Shown here in pieces: positions 22,297 through 31,378 of a stretch of DNA of 48,725 nucleotides (position 1 is the stretch's first letter; every line of letters starts with the position of its first letter). A program made the position numbers and the translations under genes. The notes below the pieces were generated by a model that ran no database searches, was not told the DNA's origin, and was given only the letters and a program-made list of their open reading frames with translations. The DNA comes from an uncultured Bacteroidales bacterium (GTDB lineage: Bacteria > Bacteroidota > Bacteroidia > Bacteroidales > F082): contig CALBNP010000053.1 of assembly GCA_937896505.1 (NCBI GenBank), forward strand, positions 1 to 48,725, written 5' to 3'.

Positions 22297-25137
22297 ATGG
22301 AAAACGACAATAAGAAACTCTTCCTTCTTGATGCCTACGCCTTGATTTATAGGGCTTTCTTCGCATTAAACAAGAATCCGAGAATCAATTCGAAAGGCCT
22401 TAATACCTCGGCGGTGATGGGCTTTTTGAACTCGCTTTACGAAATCCTGAAAAACGAAAATCCTTCACATATCGGAGTGGCTTTCGATGTGGCAGGATGC
22501 GTTGGCCGTCAGCAGGAATTTGCCGACTATAAGGCTAACCGAGAGAAGATGCCTGACGATTTGCGTGAATCTATACCTTATATAATAAGGCTTGTCGAGG
22601 CATTCAACATTCCGGTTTTCGGTGTGGAAGGCTACGAGGCTGATGATGTTATCGGTACGCTTTCGCGAAAGGCCGAGAAAGCGGGTTTTGTCACCTACAT
22701 GATGACTCCCGACAAGGATTTTGGGCAGCTTGTCACCGATAAGGTCTTCATGTATAAGCTTGCCAAGTTTGGTGAGCCAGCACAAGTTTGGGGGCCGAAA
22801 GAAGTGTGTGAACGCTATGGCATCAGAGAGCCTCGACAACTGATTGATATTCTTGGTCTTTGGGGCGATGCTGCCGACAATATTCCGGGTATTCCGGGCA
22901 TTGGCGAGAAGACGGCGGCGACTTTGGTCGGGAAATATGGCAGTGTGGAGAATCTCATCGCTCATGCCGATGAATTGAAGGGCAAACAGAAAGAAAACGT
23001 CATTGAATTTGCCGAGCAAGGACTGATGTCGAAGATGCTGGCAACCATCAATTTGGAAGTACCGGTCGATTTTGACGAGGAAGAACTGAAACGCAAGGAA
23101 CCTAATATTCCCACACTGATGGCCTTGTTTGAGGAATTGGAGTTCAAGACTTTCGCCAAACGTTTCTTGGACGACTATAAGGCGACACATGCCAATGTTG
23201 AAGTGCCTGCCATTCCGACTCCTGTTGTGGCTGAAAAAGTCCAGAAACCCATGCCAAAGGATGGACAATTCGATTTGTTTGACCAAACTGATAACGAAGT
23301 CGGCGACCTTTTCTCGTTTTCGGAAAAAGATTCGGCAAAGACGGTTGCTCATGATTATCAACTTGTTGAAAGTGAAGAAGAGATTGATAGGTTAGTCAGT
23401 CAGCTATTGCCTTTTTCCCATATTGTTTTCGACACCGAAGCCACAAGTACGGATGTGTATTCTGCCGAGTTGGTTGGTATTTCGCTTTGCGTGAAAGCGC
23501 ACGAGGCTTGGTATTTGCCCATGCCTGAGCAGAAAGAGGCTTGCCAAAATCGGCTTGCCTTGCTGAAACCGCTTTTGGAAGACGAAAAGCGCTTGAAAAT
23601 CGGACAGAATCTGAAATATGACATTTCCATGCTTCAGCAATATGGCGTTTCGGTCAACGGGCCATTGTTCGACACGATGATTGCACATTATCTGCTTGAA
23701 CCGGAATTGCGCCACAATATGGACTATCTCGCCGAGGCATACCTTAATTATCTGACCATCCCGATTGAAGACTTGATTGGTAGGGGACGCATTCAAAAAA
23801 CCATGCGCGAAGTGCCTATCGATAAGGTCGTTGAATATGCTTCGGAAGATGCCGACATCACTTTCCAGCTTTATCAGAAGCTGCTGCCTTTGCTCAAAGA
23901 AAATGGAGTTGAGAAGTTGTTTTACGACATCGAAATGCCACTCGTCCCGGTGTTGAGTCAGATGGAAGCCAATGGCGTGAAGATTGATAATCTTGGTTTG
24001 CAGCAGGTTAGTGAAGAATTTGGGAAAGAGATACAAAATATTGAAAACCAGATTTATGAATCGGCTGGAATGCAGTTCAATATCGCTTCGCCTCGTCAGT
24101 TGGGTGAAGTCTTGTTTGAGAAACTGAAGATAGATGCAAAGGCGAAAAAGACCAAAACGGGTCAATATGCCACAGGCGAGGACGTGCTCCAAAAACTTGT
24201 CGATAAGCATCCTATCGTCAAGCAGGTTTTGGATTATCGTTCGTTCACCAAGTTGAAATCTACTTATCTTGATGCGCTTCCGGCACTTGTCAATCCACGT
24301 GATGGCTTGATACATACATCCTATAATCAAGCGGTTACAGCGACTGGTCGGTTGAGCTCGAATAACCCTAACTTGCAAAATATTCCTGTTCGTACCGAAA
24401 ATGGCCGTGAGATTAGGCGCGCCTTTGTGCCTCGCAGCAGCGAATACACCTTGCTGGCCGCCGACTATTCACAAATTGAGTTGCGCATTATTGCTCACCT
24501 CAGTGGCGATCCGGTCATGGTGGAAGATTTCCGTTTGGGTCACGACATCCATGCTGCAACGGCTGCCAAGGTGTTTCATGTGCCGTTGGAGGAGGTTACA
24601 AAACAGCAACGTAGCCGTGCCAAGGCAGTGAATTTCGGTATCATCTACGGCATGTCGGCTTTCGGTTTGGCCGAACGCATGGAACTTTCGCGTCACGAAG
24701 CGGCTGAAATCATCAAGAACTATTTTGAGGAATATGCTGGCATCAAGGAATACATGGACCGCAGCATCGCTCTTGCGAAGGAAAAAGGCTATGCCGAGAC
24801 CATTTTGGGCCGTCGCCGCTATCTTCGCGACATCAACGGGTCGAACAGCGTGGTGCGAGGCTTTGCCGAACGCAATGCCATCAATGCGCCCATTCAAGGC
24901 AGTTCAGCTGATATGATTAAGATTGCCATGATTGGCATCCATCAGGAAATGAAGAAGTTGCAAATGCAGTCGAAGATGATTCTGCAAGTGCACGATGAAT
25001 TGGTTTTCGATGCTCATCTCGATGAGATTGAAACATTGAAAGCCATTGTGAACGACAAGATGGTGAATGCCATACCGCTCTCGGTTCCTGTTGTCGTGGA
25101 AATCAATACGGGCGACAATTGGCTGGAGGCACATTAA
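22297..25137 (+). CDS. polA: DNA polymerase I
   Basis: Replication and repair polymerase that removes RNA primers and fills gaps. The 946 residues hold three domains: 5'-3' exonuclease (KLFLLDAYALIYRAFFA; YEADDVIGTL; GIPGIGEKTA), 3'-5' proofreading exonuclease with an intact D-x-E in VFDTEATSTD, and the family A polymerase with DYSQIELRIIAHLSGD, the O-helix RSRAKAVNFGIIYGMS and the catalytic QVHDELVFD. The retained D-x-E suggests active proofreading, which many bacterial Pol I enzymes have lost. ATG at 22297 was chosen over an in-frame start at 22237 because MENDNKKLFLLDAY matches the usual start and the extra residues look like a random hydrophobic stretch. Confidence 0.96.
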   Translation: MENDNKKLFLLDAYALIYRAFFALNKNPRINSKGLNTSAVMGFLNSLYEILKNENPSHIGVAFDVAGCVGRQQEFADYKANREKMPDDLRESIPYIIRLVEAFNIPVFGVEGYEADDVIGTLSRKAEKAGFVTYMMTPDKDFGQLVTDKVFMYKLAKFGEPAQVWGPKEVCERYGIREPRQLIDILGLWGDAADNIPGIPGIGEKTAATLVGKYGSVENLIAHADELKGKQKENVIEFAEQGLMSKMLATINLEVPVDFDEEELKRKEPNIPTLMALFEELEFKTFAKRFLDDYKATHANVEVPAIPTPVVAEKVQKPMPKDGQFDLFDQTDNEVGDLFSFSEKDSAKTVAHDYQLVESEEEIDRLVSQLLPFSHIVFDTEATSTDVYSAELVGISLCVKAHEAWYLPMPEQKEACQNRLALLKPLLEDEKRLKIGQNLKYDISMLQQYGVSVNGPLFDTMIAHYLLEPELRHNMDYLAEAYLNYLTIPIEDLIGRGRIQKTMREVPIDKVVEYASEDADITFQLYQKLLPLLKENGVEKLFYDIEMPLVPVLSQMEANGVKIDNLGLQQVSEEFGKEIQNIENQIYESAGMQFNIASPRQLGEVLFEKLKIDAKAKKTKTGQYATGEDVLQKLVDKHPIVKQVLDYRSFTKLKSTYLDALPALVNPRDGLIHTSYNQAVTATGRLSSNNPNLQNIPVRTENGREIRRAFVPRSSEYTLLAADYSQIELRIIAHLSGDPVMVEDFRLGHDIHAATAAKVFHVPLEEVTKQQRSRAKAVNFGIIYGMSAFGLAERMELSRHEAAEIIKNYFEEYAGIKEYMDRSIALAKEKGYAETILGRRRYLRDINGSNSVVRGFAERNAINAPIQGSSADMIKIAMIGIHQEMKKLQMQSKMILQVHDELVFDAHLDEIETLKAIVNDKMVNAIPLSVPVVVEINTGDNWLEAH

Positions 25138-25145
25138 GCCGCATT

Positions 25146-25169
25146 TTTTGCGGTTTATTTGCCGCAAAA
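25146..25169. other. Inverted repeat downstream of polA
   Basis: TTTTGCGG and CCGCAAAA form an eight-base-pair stem with an eight-base loop. A shorter overlapping stem, CCGCA (25139-25143) with TGCGG (25149-25153), is followed by a T-rich run and could be a weak terminator for polA; the two cannot form together. Confidence 0.4.
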
Positions 25170-25225
25170 CTTTACTTCGATATGGTTAGACCATCACGCA
25201 ATGATGCCCAAAAGAAAAAAATCAT

Positions 25226-25233
25226 TATTTTTG
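25226..25233 (+). promoter_or_regulatory. -7 promoter element for the YefM/YoeB-type module
   Basis: TATTTTTG fits TAnnTTTG, 23 bases before the antitoxin ATG at 25257. Confidence 0.55.
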
Positions 25234-25256
25234 CACCGAAATAAAAAAACAAAGAT

Positions 25257-25505
25257 ATGATTGTAATCACAGCAAGCGAATTTCGGTCAAAGACTGGTTA
25301 TTATGCAGATTTGCTTCAACATCAAGATGTGGCTATCAGATTCAGGGACAAAGGTTTATTCAAACTGGTTCCTGTCGATGAGACTAAAATGACCAAAGAA
25401 GAATTTGAGGAAAAACTCGAAAAGTCGAGGCAGCAGATTTCTGAAGGGAAATGTACAGTGGTCAAAAACCGTCAGGAATTATTGGAGTTTTTAGAATCTC
25501 TTTAA
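25257..25505 (+). CDS. Phd/YefM-type antitoxin
   Basis: An 82-residue antitoxin: the N-terminal part (VITASEFRSKTGYYADLLQ, then VAIRFRDKGLFKLVPVD) fits the Phd/YefM DNA-binding fold, and the charged C-terminal half (KEEFEEKLEKSRQQISEGK) is the expected disordered toxin-wrapping tail. It precedes a YoeB-like toxin by 11 bases, the normal antitoxin-first order, and probably represses its own promoter at 25226-25233. The assignment rests as much on the toxin partner as on its own sequence. Confidence 0.8.
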   Translation: MIVITASEFRSKTGYYADLLQHQDVAIRFRDKGLFKLVPVDETKMTKEEFEEKLEKSRQQISEGKCTVVKNRQELLEFLESL

Positions 25506-25516
25506 AAAGTCATCTT

Positions 25517-25789
25517 ATGTATGAACTGCACTTTTCCGACGAAGCAAAACTTGACATTGCTAAGTTGAAACAATCAGAACCAAAATCATACGCGAAAACC
25601 ACCAAACTGTTAGTTGAATTGCAAGAGCATCCGACAACAGGCACTGGTCATCCTGAAAAATTGAGTGGCAACCGTGTTGGTCAATGGTCACGGAGGGTTT
25701 CTACGAAGCATCGTTTGGTTTATGAAATCCATGATAAGGAAATCTATGTGTGGATTCTTTCCGCATGGGGACATTATGACGACAAATAA
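25517..25789 (+). CDS. YoeB-family mRNA interferase toxin
   Basis: A 90-residue RelE-superfamily toxin, expected to cleave mRNA in the ribosomal A site when freed from its antitoxin. The C-terminal half is diagnostic for YoeB: HPEKLSGNRVGQWSRRVS, KHRLVYEI and the terminal GHY. By alignment with E. coli YoeB (Glu46, Arg65, His83), the active-site residues are Glu47, Arg66 and His86, all present, so the toxin looks functional. ATG at 25517 (MYELHFSDEA) gives the standard length; an upstream in-frame start at 25451 would overlap the antitoxin. Downstream, dnaG begins 12 bases later. Confidence 0.9.
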   Translation: MYELHFSDEAKLDIAKLKQSEPKSYAKTTKLLVELQEHPTTGTGHPEKLSGNRVGQWSRRVSTKHRLVYEIHDKEIYVWILSAWGHYDDK

Positions 25790-25801
25790 GCTTAGATAAT
25801 C

Positions 25802-27757
25802 ATGGCCATTCCAAGGGAAATAGTTGAACAGATATTGCAAGCTGCTCGTATTGAGGAGGTTGTGAGTGAATTTATCACGCTCAAGAAACGTGGCGCCAAT
25901 CTGATTGGCTGTTGCCCGTTCCATAATGAGAAAACGCCGTCGTTCAATGTGAATCCGGCGCGAAACATCTTCAAGTGCTTCGGTTGCGGCAAGGCAGGCG
26001 ATTCGGCCAAGTTCCTTATGGAGCACGAACATCTGACCTATCCTGAGGCATTGCGCTATCTCGCCAAGAAATACAACATCAAAATCGAGGAGCGTGAAGC
26101 TACTGCCGAGGAAATTGCAGCGCAAACCGAGCGCGAACGGATGTTCAACATCAACGAGTTTGCTGATAAGTATTTCGTTGATACACTTTGGAATACAGAA
26201 GAAGGAAAGACCATTGGATTGGAATATTTCCGTGAGCGCGGCTTCCTTAATCCTATCATTGAGCAATTCCATTTGGGCTATAGTCCCGCAAAATGGGACG
26301 CATTCACCGAACATGCCAAGCAAAATGGCTATTCCGATGAGCTTTTGGAAAAGATAGGCTTGTCCATCAAAGGCAACAAAGGCCTTTATGACCGCTATCA
26401 TGGCCGTGTGATGTTCCCGATACAGAACCTCACGGGCAAGGTGATAGGCTTTGGTGGCCGAATCTTGGTGAACGACCCGGAAAAGAAAAGCCCGAAATAC
26501 CAGAACTCGCCCGAATCGGAGATTTATGACAAGAAGCAGACGCTTTACGGTATCTTCCAGGCGCGCAGTGCGATAGCCAAGCTTGACGAGTGCATTCTTG
26601 TGGAAGGCTATTTCGATGTGTTGCGTATGCATCAGGTTGGCATTGAGAATGTTGTGGCCAGTTCTGGAACCTCGCTTACCATTGAGCAAATTCGGTTGGT
26701 GAAGCGCTACACGAGCAATATCACCATGCTTTATGATGGTGATGCGGCGGGCATCCATGCTGCCATTCGTGGCACCGACATGATTTTGGCCGAAGGCATG
26801 AATGTGCGCGTGGTGGTGTTGCCTCCTGAACACGATCCTGACACATTTGCCAAGGATTTTCCGCTTGATTATGTGCAGAATTATCTGAAAACCAATGCGA
26901 AGGACTTCATCCGATTCAAGACTGAGCTTTTGATGAAGGATGCCGAGAACGACCCCATCAAGCGTGGACAAATGGTGCGCGACATCGTGGAAACCATATC
27001 GGTGGTGCCTGATAGCATCTTCCGCATCAGTTATGTGAAGGAATGCAGCCGCTTGCTCGACATGCCCGAACAGACGCTTATCAATGAGTTGAACAAATTG
27101 TTACGCGCCAAGTTCAAGAAGTCGTTGGGACCTGAAGGCGATTCGGTTCCCGAAGTCAATGTGGTGTCGGAAAAACAGGAAGAACCCATTGAAGAGCAAT
27201 TACCGGCAGGCTATTATCAAGAGCGCGAACTTGTGAAGCAGCTTTTGCTATATGGCAGCAAAATCATCACCGATGAGCGTGAAGAGGAAGATGGAACTAA
27301 GATTCTGGAACAGCTCACGGTGGCGCAATTCATCATCGACGACCTCAAGATGAATGGGTTTTTGTTCAAAGACCCGATTAACCAAAAGATTTTCGATATT
27401 TTCGACCGTGCCATCGATGAAAATAACTTTCCTGACAACCAGTTTTTTGTTTCAAACGAAGATGCTGGAATAGCGAATCTGGCTGCCGATTTGCTTTCAA
27501 CACCTTATAGGCTTGATGGATGGAAGAACAAGGGCATTTTTGTGAAGACGGAAGAAGACGTGCTGAAAATCAATGCCTTGATGTCGATTGAACGTTACAA
27601 AGATCTCATCCTTGAAGAGCGTTGCAAGCAAGTGGAAGAAGAGCTGAAAACAGCTACTGACGAAGCCGACATTTTGATTCTTCTCAAGCAAAAGAAGAAC
27701 CTTGATGTTTTGCGTACTCAAATCAACCGCGAACTCGGAATCGTGATTGCAAAATGA
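25802..27757 (+). CDS. dnaG: DNA primase
   Basis: Makes RNA primers for replication at the fork, working with DnaB helicase. In the 651 residues: N-terminal zinc finger with Cys38, His41, Cys59 and Cys62 (GCCPFHNEKTPSF and FKCFGCGKAGD), RNA polymerase domain with LTGKVIGFGGRIL, TOPRIM motif CILVEGYFDVLRMHQ and YDGDAAGIHA, then a divergent C-terminal region that contacts DnaB. All catalytic residues look intact. It is placed directly after a toxin-antitoxin pair, which may share a transcript with it. Confidence 0.95.
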   Translation: MAIPREIVEQILQAARIEEVVSEFITLKKRGANLIGCCPFHNEKTPSFNVNPARNIFKCFGCGKAGDSAKFLMEHEHLTYPEALRYLAKKYNIKIEEREATAEEIAAQTERERMFNINEFADKYFVDTLWNTEEGKTIGLEYFRERGFLNPIIEQFHLGYSPAKWDAFTEHAKQNGYSDELLEKIGLSIKGNKGLYDRYHGRVMFPIQNLTGKVIGFGGRILVNDPEKKSPKYQNSPESEIYDKKQTLYGIFQARSAIAKLDECILVEGYFDVLRMHQVGIENVVASSGTSLTIEQIRLVKRYTSNITMLYDGDAAGIHAAIRGTDMILAEGMNVRVVVLPPEHDPDTFAKDFPLDYVQNYLKTNAKDFIRFKTELLMKDAENDPIKRGQMVRDIVETISVVPDSIFRISYVKECSRLLDMPEQTLINELNKLLRAKFKKSLGPEGDSVPEVNVVSEKQEEPIEEQLPAGYYQERELVKQLLLYGSKIITDEREEEDGTKILEQLTVAQFIIDDLKMNGFLFKDPINQKIFDIFDRAIDENNFPDNQFFVSNEDAGIANLAADLLSTPYRLDGWKNKGIFVKTEEDVLKINALMSIERYKDLILEERCKQVEEELKTATDEADILILLKQKKNLDVLRTQINRELGIVIAK

Positions 27758-27852
27758 GCCTATTTAAAGGTATTCCTGAATAATTTACCCTTTTGGTTAT
27801 CCGTTTATCCGGCAAAAAGCCGTTACTTTGCATTCCCAAAATCGTTTGAAAG

Positions 27853-28707
27853 ATGTTTACCGTGCGAAAGAGATGGCGTGTTCCTGCCGGAGTGGAACCT
27901 ACTGCATTGGATAGAAAAGTGATGGCTTTTGAAAGTCGTGGTGTGTTGGTGCCTAAACGTTCACTGATACGCACGCCTGAAGAGATTGAAGGCATTCGCC
28001 AGAGTGGTGTCATCAATACGGCCATCCTTGATTTGGTGGGTGAGAACATCCATGCGGGAATGAGTACGCTCGAAATCGACGAAATGGTGCATAAATACAC
28101 TATCGAGCATGGCGCCATTCCGGCTTGCCTGAATTACGAAGGTTTCCCGAAAAGCGTTTGCACCTCCATCAACGAGGTGGTTTGTCATGGCATCCCTTCG
28201 GCTAAGGAAATCCTCAAGGAAGGCGACATCATCAATGTGGATTGCACTACCATCTTGAATGGATTCTATGCCGATGCTTCACGAATGTTCATCATCGGGA
28301 AGACGACACCACAGAAGGAAAAACTGGTGCGTGTGGCTAAGGAATGCCTCGAAATCGGTATGGAAGCAGCCAAGCCTTGGACTTGCGTTGGCGACATCGG
28401 TAATGCCATCGAGAAACATGCTCACAAGAATGGTTTCAGTGTGGTGCGCGACCTTTGTGGCCATGGCGTGGGCGTGAAGTTTCACGACGATCCCGAAGTG
28501 CTTCACTATGGTAAGAAAGGCGTCGGAATGCTTCTCGTGCCTGGCATGGTGTTCACTATCGAGCCGATGATCAATATGGGCACATGGAAAGTATTCGTCG
28601 ATTCAGCCGATGGCTGGACGGTGGTCACCGAAGACGAATTGCCCTCAGCGCAATGGGAGCACACCTTCCTCGTCACCGAGACGGGACTGGAAATCCTGAC
28701 GCATTAA
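27853..28707 (+). CDS. map: Methionine aminopeptidase (type I)
   Basis: Removes the N-terminal methionine from nascent proteins using two metal ions. The 284 residues contain the five metal ligands in VDCTTILNGFYADASRMF (two Asp), GHGVGVKFH (His), FTIEPM (Glu) and SAQWEHTF (Glu). The first 35 residues (KRWRVPAGVEPTALDRKV and on) form a basic extension before the catalytic fold starts at SLIRTPEEIEGIRQSG; a later in-frame ATG at 27922 would remove most of it. I kept the longer form because the extension looks like that of the 280-residue MAP subgroup. Convergent with the acid phosphatase gene 13 bases away. Confidence 0.93.
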   Translation: MFTVRKRWRVPAGVEPTALDRKVMAFESRGVLVPKRSLIRTPEEIEGIRQSGVINTAILDLVGENIHAGMSTLEIDEMVHKYTIEHGAIPACLNYEGFPKSVCTSINEVVCHGIPSAKEILKEGDIINVDCTTILNGFYADASRMFIIGKTTPQKEKLVRVAKECLEIGMEAAKPWTCVGDIGNAIEKHAHKNGFSVVRDLCGHGVGVKFHDDPEVLHYGKKGVGMLLVPGMVFTIEPMINMGTWKVFVDSADGWTVVTEDELPSAQWEHTFLVTETGLEILTH

Positions 28708-28720
28708 TACAGATTGCAAA

Positions 28721-29464
28721 TCACTTGTTTCTCAATTCTTTAAGTTCCTCTTTTGCAAGGTTCATCAGTTTGATGAATTCCTTGTCCGAAACTATTTTTG
28801 CAAAAGTGACGCTTGCAGCTATACGGCCTGCATCCACATCACTTTGGTAATGATAGCCGACGATGACTCTGCTCTGTCCAAGTTCGTATCCAAGATGGAT
28901 GATGTCGTATTCGTGTTCGTCGTCGATTGCAGTCAGGGCGAGTGCCATGGTCCAGGCCATGATGGAGTGTCCCGAAGGATAGGAACTGTATTTCCCAAGT
29001 GTCTCTTCCTCTTCAGGAATGCTGGAATGTTCTCCGAAACGTCTGAACGGACGTTGGCGTTCGAAACTGCCTTTGGCTTTCATGATGCCTTGGCCTGTGT
29101 AGTTACTAACTGCTTTCATGTATTGGACAATGGCAGGCGTGTTTTCCTCACTCAGATTCACTTCCATGATTTCTCCGAATATTTCAAGAAAGTAATCGAA
29201 TTGAATATTGGCATCGGCAATGGCTTGTTTTCCTCGCTCGCTGTCTCTCAGCATTTTTCCTCGTTGATAAAGGATTGAATCGTTGAAGAAGGCTTCTGTG
29301 TCCTCAAAAGCAGGAAATCCAGGAAGGAACTTGGCCGCCTCGGGAATAGTGGCCGTTATTTCACCGACTTTCTCAAGATTGTTTTTTGTGGTGCTTTGTT
29401 TGTGTGCATTGCAACCTTGAAGCAGTAAAAAAGAAATGAATACTAATGTTTTGGTGAATTTCAT
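28721..29464 (-). CDS. PAP2 / class A acid phosphatase lipoprotein
   Basis: A 247-residue exported phosphatase. The signal peptide ends LLLQGC, so it is probably a lipoprotein (cysteine at 18). All three motifs of the PAP2/class A acid phosphatase superfamily are present: KGSFERQRPF, SSYPSGHS and SRVIVGYHYQSDVDAGR, with the catalytic histidines in PSGH and in the third motif. It would release phosphate from organic monoesters in the periplasm or at the cell surface. It lies 27 bases after the secreted nuclease-like gene, so the pair may be a phosphate or nucleotide scavenging operon. Confidence 0.9.
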   Translation of the reverse strand: MKFTKTLVFISFLLLQGCNAHKQSTTKNNLEKVGEITATIPEAAKFLPGFPAFEDTEAFFNDSILYQRGKMLRDSERGKQAIADANIQFDYFLEIFGEIMEVNLSEENTPAIVQYMKAVSNYTGQGIMKAKGSFERQRPFRRFGEHSSIPEEEETLGKYSSYPSGHSIMAWTMALALTAIDDEHEYDIIHLGYELGQSRVIVGYHYQSDVDAGRIAASVTFAKIVSDKEFIKLMNLAKEELKELRNK

Positions 29465-29491
29465 GGTGTTTTGTTTTACTCTTGTATAGAA

Positions 29492-30793
29492 TTATTTCAC
29501 TATCAGTTTCAGCGTTTCGGTTTGGTGGCTTTCATCTGAAATTTGCATGATATAGAAACCTTTTGCCAAGTGGCTGATGTCCATTTGGTGTAGTTGGTTT
29601 CCTCTTGAAAAACCAACCGATTGCTGTTCAACCAATTGCCCTTGAATGTTATAAATGTCAAAATTCACTATTCCGTCAAGGCGGTTAAAGAAACAAACGT
29701 TGATGGCATCGGAAGCAGGATTTGGAGCGATGGAAGCGTTGGATTTGGGTGCCAAGGCGTATTCATCGACATCTAATTGTGCCGTGACAGCCAGTTTCAT
29801 TGTGATGGGCAGGTGGTCGGAGCAATCGAAAATGGCATCGATTACGGCTTGTGGTGCCGAATTGTTCGTGCCTTGGTTGATGGACTGGTTGAAATGTCGT
29901 CCGTCGTTGCCGACAGCCTTGTATGAATCGCGCACATAGCGGATGTTGTGATAGCCGAAAGCGATTTCGTCGGCCATGAGGATGAAGTCGAAACGGTCGT
30001 CCATGCCGCCTGTCGAGCGGCAGTCATTGTCAATCCAACTGGCTGTGGCTTGCGTGTGATATTGCGCGTAGTTTTGGTTTTCGTTCCAAGGACCGACACC
30101 CGAGCTTCCAACTGGATCAACAAAACAGATTTCGGAATGGTTGTAGGTGCGTGTTAGGAGTTGGTAGCCTGTCTCTTCCGAAGAATACATGTTGAAATCG
30201 CCCATAATCAGCGTGTTATCATTCGGATAATGCTGGTAGATGTAATCCATTGTCGTTTGCAGTTGCGCTCTTCTCGAACTTTCGTAATTCATTCCGGCCT
30301 TCAAGTGTGCCACAACACAAATCAACTTAATGGTGTCGCCAGCGGCGAGGCTTGCCGTCTTGCAGTATAGTTCGTAGATGTCCGTATCGCGTGGATTGGT
30401 GCGCAAGGCAATATGTTTTTTTAATGCTAACTTATTGGAATTGTAGAAGATATGGTTGATGATATTGCTGGATGCGTAGTTGATGATATCGTCCGATTTC
30501 CAATAGTTGATGCCGTCGATGTTCAGGTTGTGTCTCAAGAAATCGCTTTGCAGGACTTGCGTGGCGCCAAATTCGTTGACGGTGAAGATGTCGGGTTTCA
30601 CATAGCCTAAGATAGTGCGTATGCATTCGTCCTTGGTTTGGGTGTTGTTGTTGGTCTCGAAACACGATGCCCAGCCACTGTTGTAGTTGCCGTATTCCAA
30701 AAGGTTGTATTGCATCACAGTGAGCGTGTCTTGGCTTTTTGCAAAAAACGGGAAGGCGAGGAGAAATAAGAATGCCAATGGGTGTTTCATCAT
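29492..30793 (-). CDS. Secreted endonuclease/exonuclease/phosphatase family protein with T9SS sorting domain
   Basis: A 433-residue protein with a signal peptide (ending FFAKSQ), then an EEP-fold domain: VMQYNLLEYGN, FTVNEFGA, IMGDFNMYSSEE (typical of DNase I-like enzymes), and the closing SDHLPITMKL with the catalytic Asp-His. The last 75 residues form a type IX secretion C-terminal sorting domain (SIAPNPASDAINVCF, FDIYNIQGQLV, LAKGFYIMQI). It should therefore be delivered to the cell surface or medium. Its substrate may be DNA, RNA, or a phospholipid; paired with an acid phosphatase, a nucleic acid scavenging role is plausible. The promoter lies at 30810-30817. Confidence 0.88.
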   Translation of the reverse strand: MMKHPLAFLFLLAFPFFAKSQDTLTVMQYNLLEYGNYNSGWASCFETNNNTQTKDECIRTILGYVKPDIFTVNEFGATQVLQSDFLRHNLNIDGINYWKSDDIINYASSNIINHIFYNSNKLALKKHIALRTNPRDTDIYELYCKTASLAAGDTIKLICVVAHLKAGMNYESSRRAQLQTTMDYIYQHYPNDNTLIMGDFNMYSSEETGYQLLTRTYNHSEICFVDPVGSSGVGPWNENQNYAQYHTQATASWIDNDCRSTGGMDDRFDFILMADEIAFGYHNIRYVRDSYKAVGNDGRHFNQSINQGTNNSAPQAVIDAIFDCSDHLPITMKLAVTAQLDVDEYALAPKSNASIAPNPASDAINVCFFNRLDGIVNFDIYNIQGQLVEQQSVGFSRGNQLHQMDISHLAKGFYIMQISDESHQTETLKLIVK

Positions 30794-30809
30794 GAGTGAA
30801 TTAAAGCCG

Positions 30810-30817
30810 CAAAGTTA
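30810..30817 (-). promoter_or_regulatory. -7 promoter element for the secreted EEP gene
   Basis: The minus strand reads TAACTTTG, a TAnnTTTG match, 16 bases before the ATG at 30793. Confidence 0.5.
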
Positions 30818-30847
30818 AAAAATTGGTTTGATATTTGTGGAAACCTT

Positions 30848-30855
30848 TATCTTTG
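30848..30855 (+). promoter_or_regulatory. -7 promoter element before tandem lipoproteins
   Basis: TATCTTTG followed by CACC and an ATG at 30860. A TTTG at 30827-30830, 17 bases upstream, is a good -33 candidate. If the first ATG is used the mRNA would be leaderless; a second in-frame ATG is at 30872. Confidence 0.6.
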
Positions 30856-30859
30856 CACC

Positions 30860-31360
30860 ATGATTTTTGAAATGAAAACCCGACTGAAAATAGCAATAGG
30901 TTTGTTTTTGTGTGCATTCTTCGCTTCGTGTCGCAAGGATGTGGTCTATGATACGGCTGTGGTTGGACATTGGGGTTGCGAGCAATATGTGAGTTGCCGC
31001 ACCAATGATTCAACAGGTATTGTCAGTTGGGACACTTCGCATTATGTAGCCGGTGAAGGACATGGCTACGAGTTGTTTTTCTACAATGACCGTTCGGGAA
31101 AGTTGTTTCTCAACGACAGCCCAGCGTTTATCAAGAAGTTCAACTGCAAGTATGTTTACGATGAGGGAAACAAGAAAATCGTCATCGAGGCACCAGGTTT
31201 CTTGTATGCTATCTATGAGAGTGTGTTGGCGTTAGATGAAAACAGAGCCGAGTTCGATGTAGAGGCCATCAATGATAGCACTATGACAGTTTCGTGGACC
31301 AATTCCATTTCTGAGCCTTCTCCATTTTTTGAACGTTTTTTTCTCAAAAAGATTGATTAA
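30860..31360 (+). CDS. Small lipoprotein of unknown function (tandem copy 1)
   Basis: A 166-residue predicted lipoprotein with lipobox AFFASC. No named family was recognised. The mature N-terminus VVGHWGCEQY resembles the VGKWGVERID of the next protein, and both look like small lipocalin/DUF-type beta proteins that start with a VGxW motif. An internal ATG at 30872 (MKTRLKIAIG) gives a more typical signal peptide and may be the true start. It is followed by its likely paralogue after 18 bases. Confidence 0.65.
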   Translation: MIFEMKTRLKIAIGLFLCAFFASCRKDVVYDTAVVGHWGCEQYVSCRTNDSTGIVSWDTSHYVAGEGHGYELFFYNDRSGKLFLNDSPAFIKKFNCKYVYDEGNKKIVIEAPGFLYAIYESVLALDENRAEFDVEAINDSTMTVSWTNSISEPSPFFERFFLKKID

Positions 31361-31378
31361 CAACAAAATATTACAAAA

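Noticed and set aside
23404..24378. A 324-codon open frame on the minus strand
   Set aside because: Entirely antisense to polA; no domain or promoter support.
25688..26971. A 427-codon open frame on the minus strand
   Set aside because: It is antisense to dnaG and part of the toxin gene. Long antisense frames are expected opposite genes with this codon use, and no promoter or family motif supports it.
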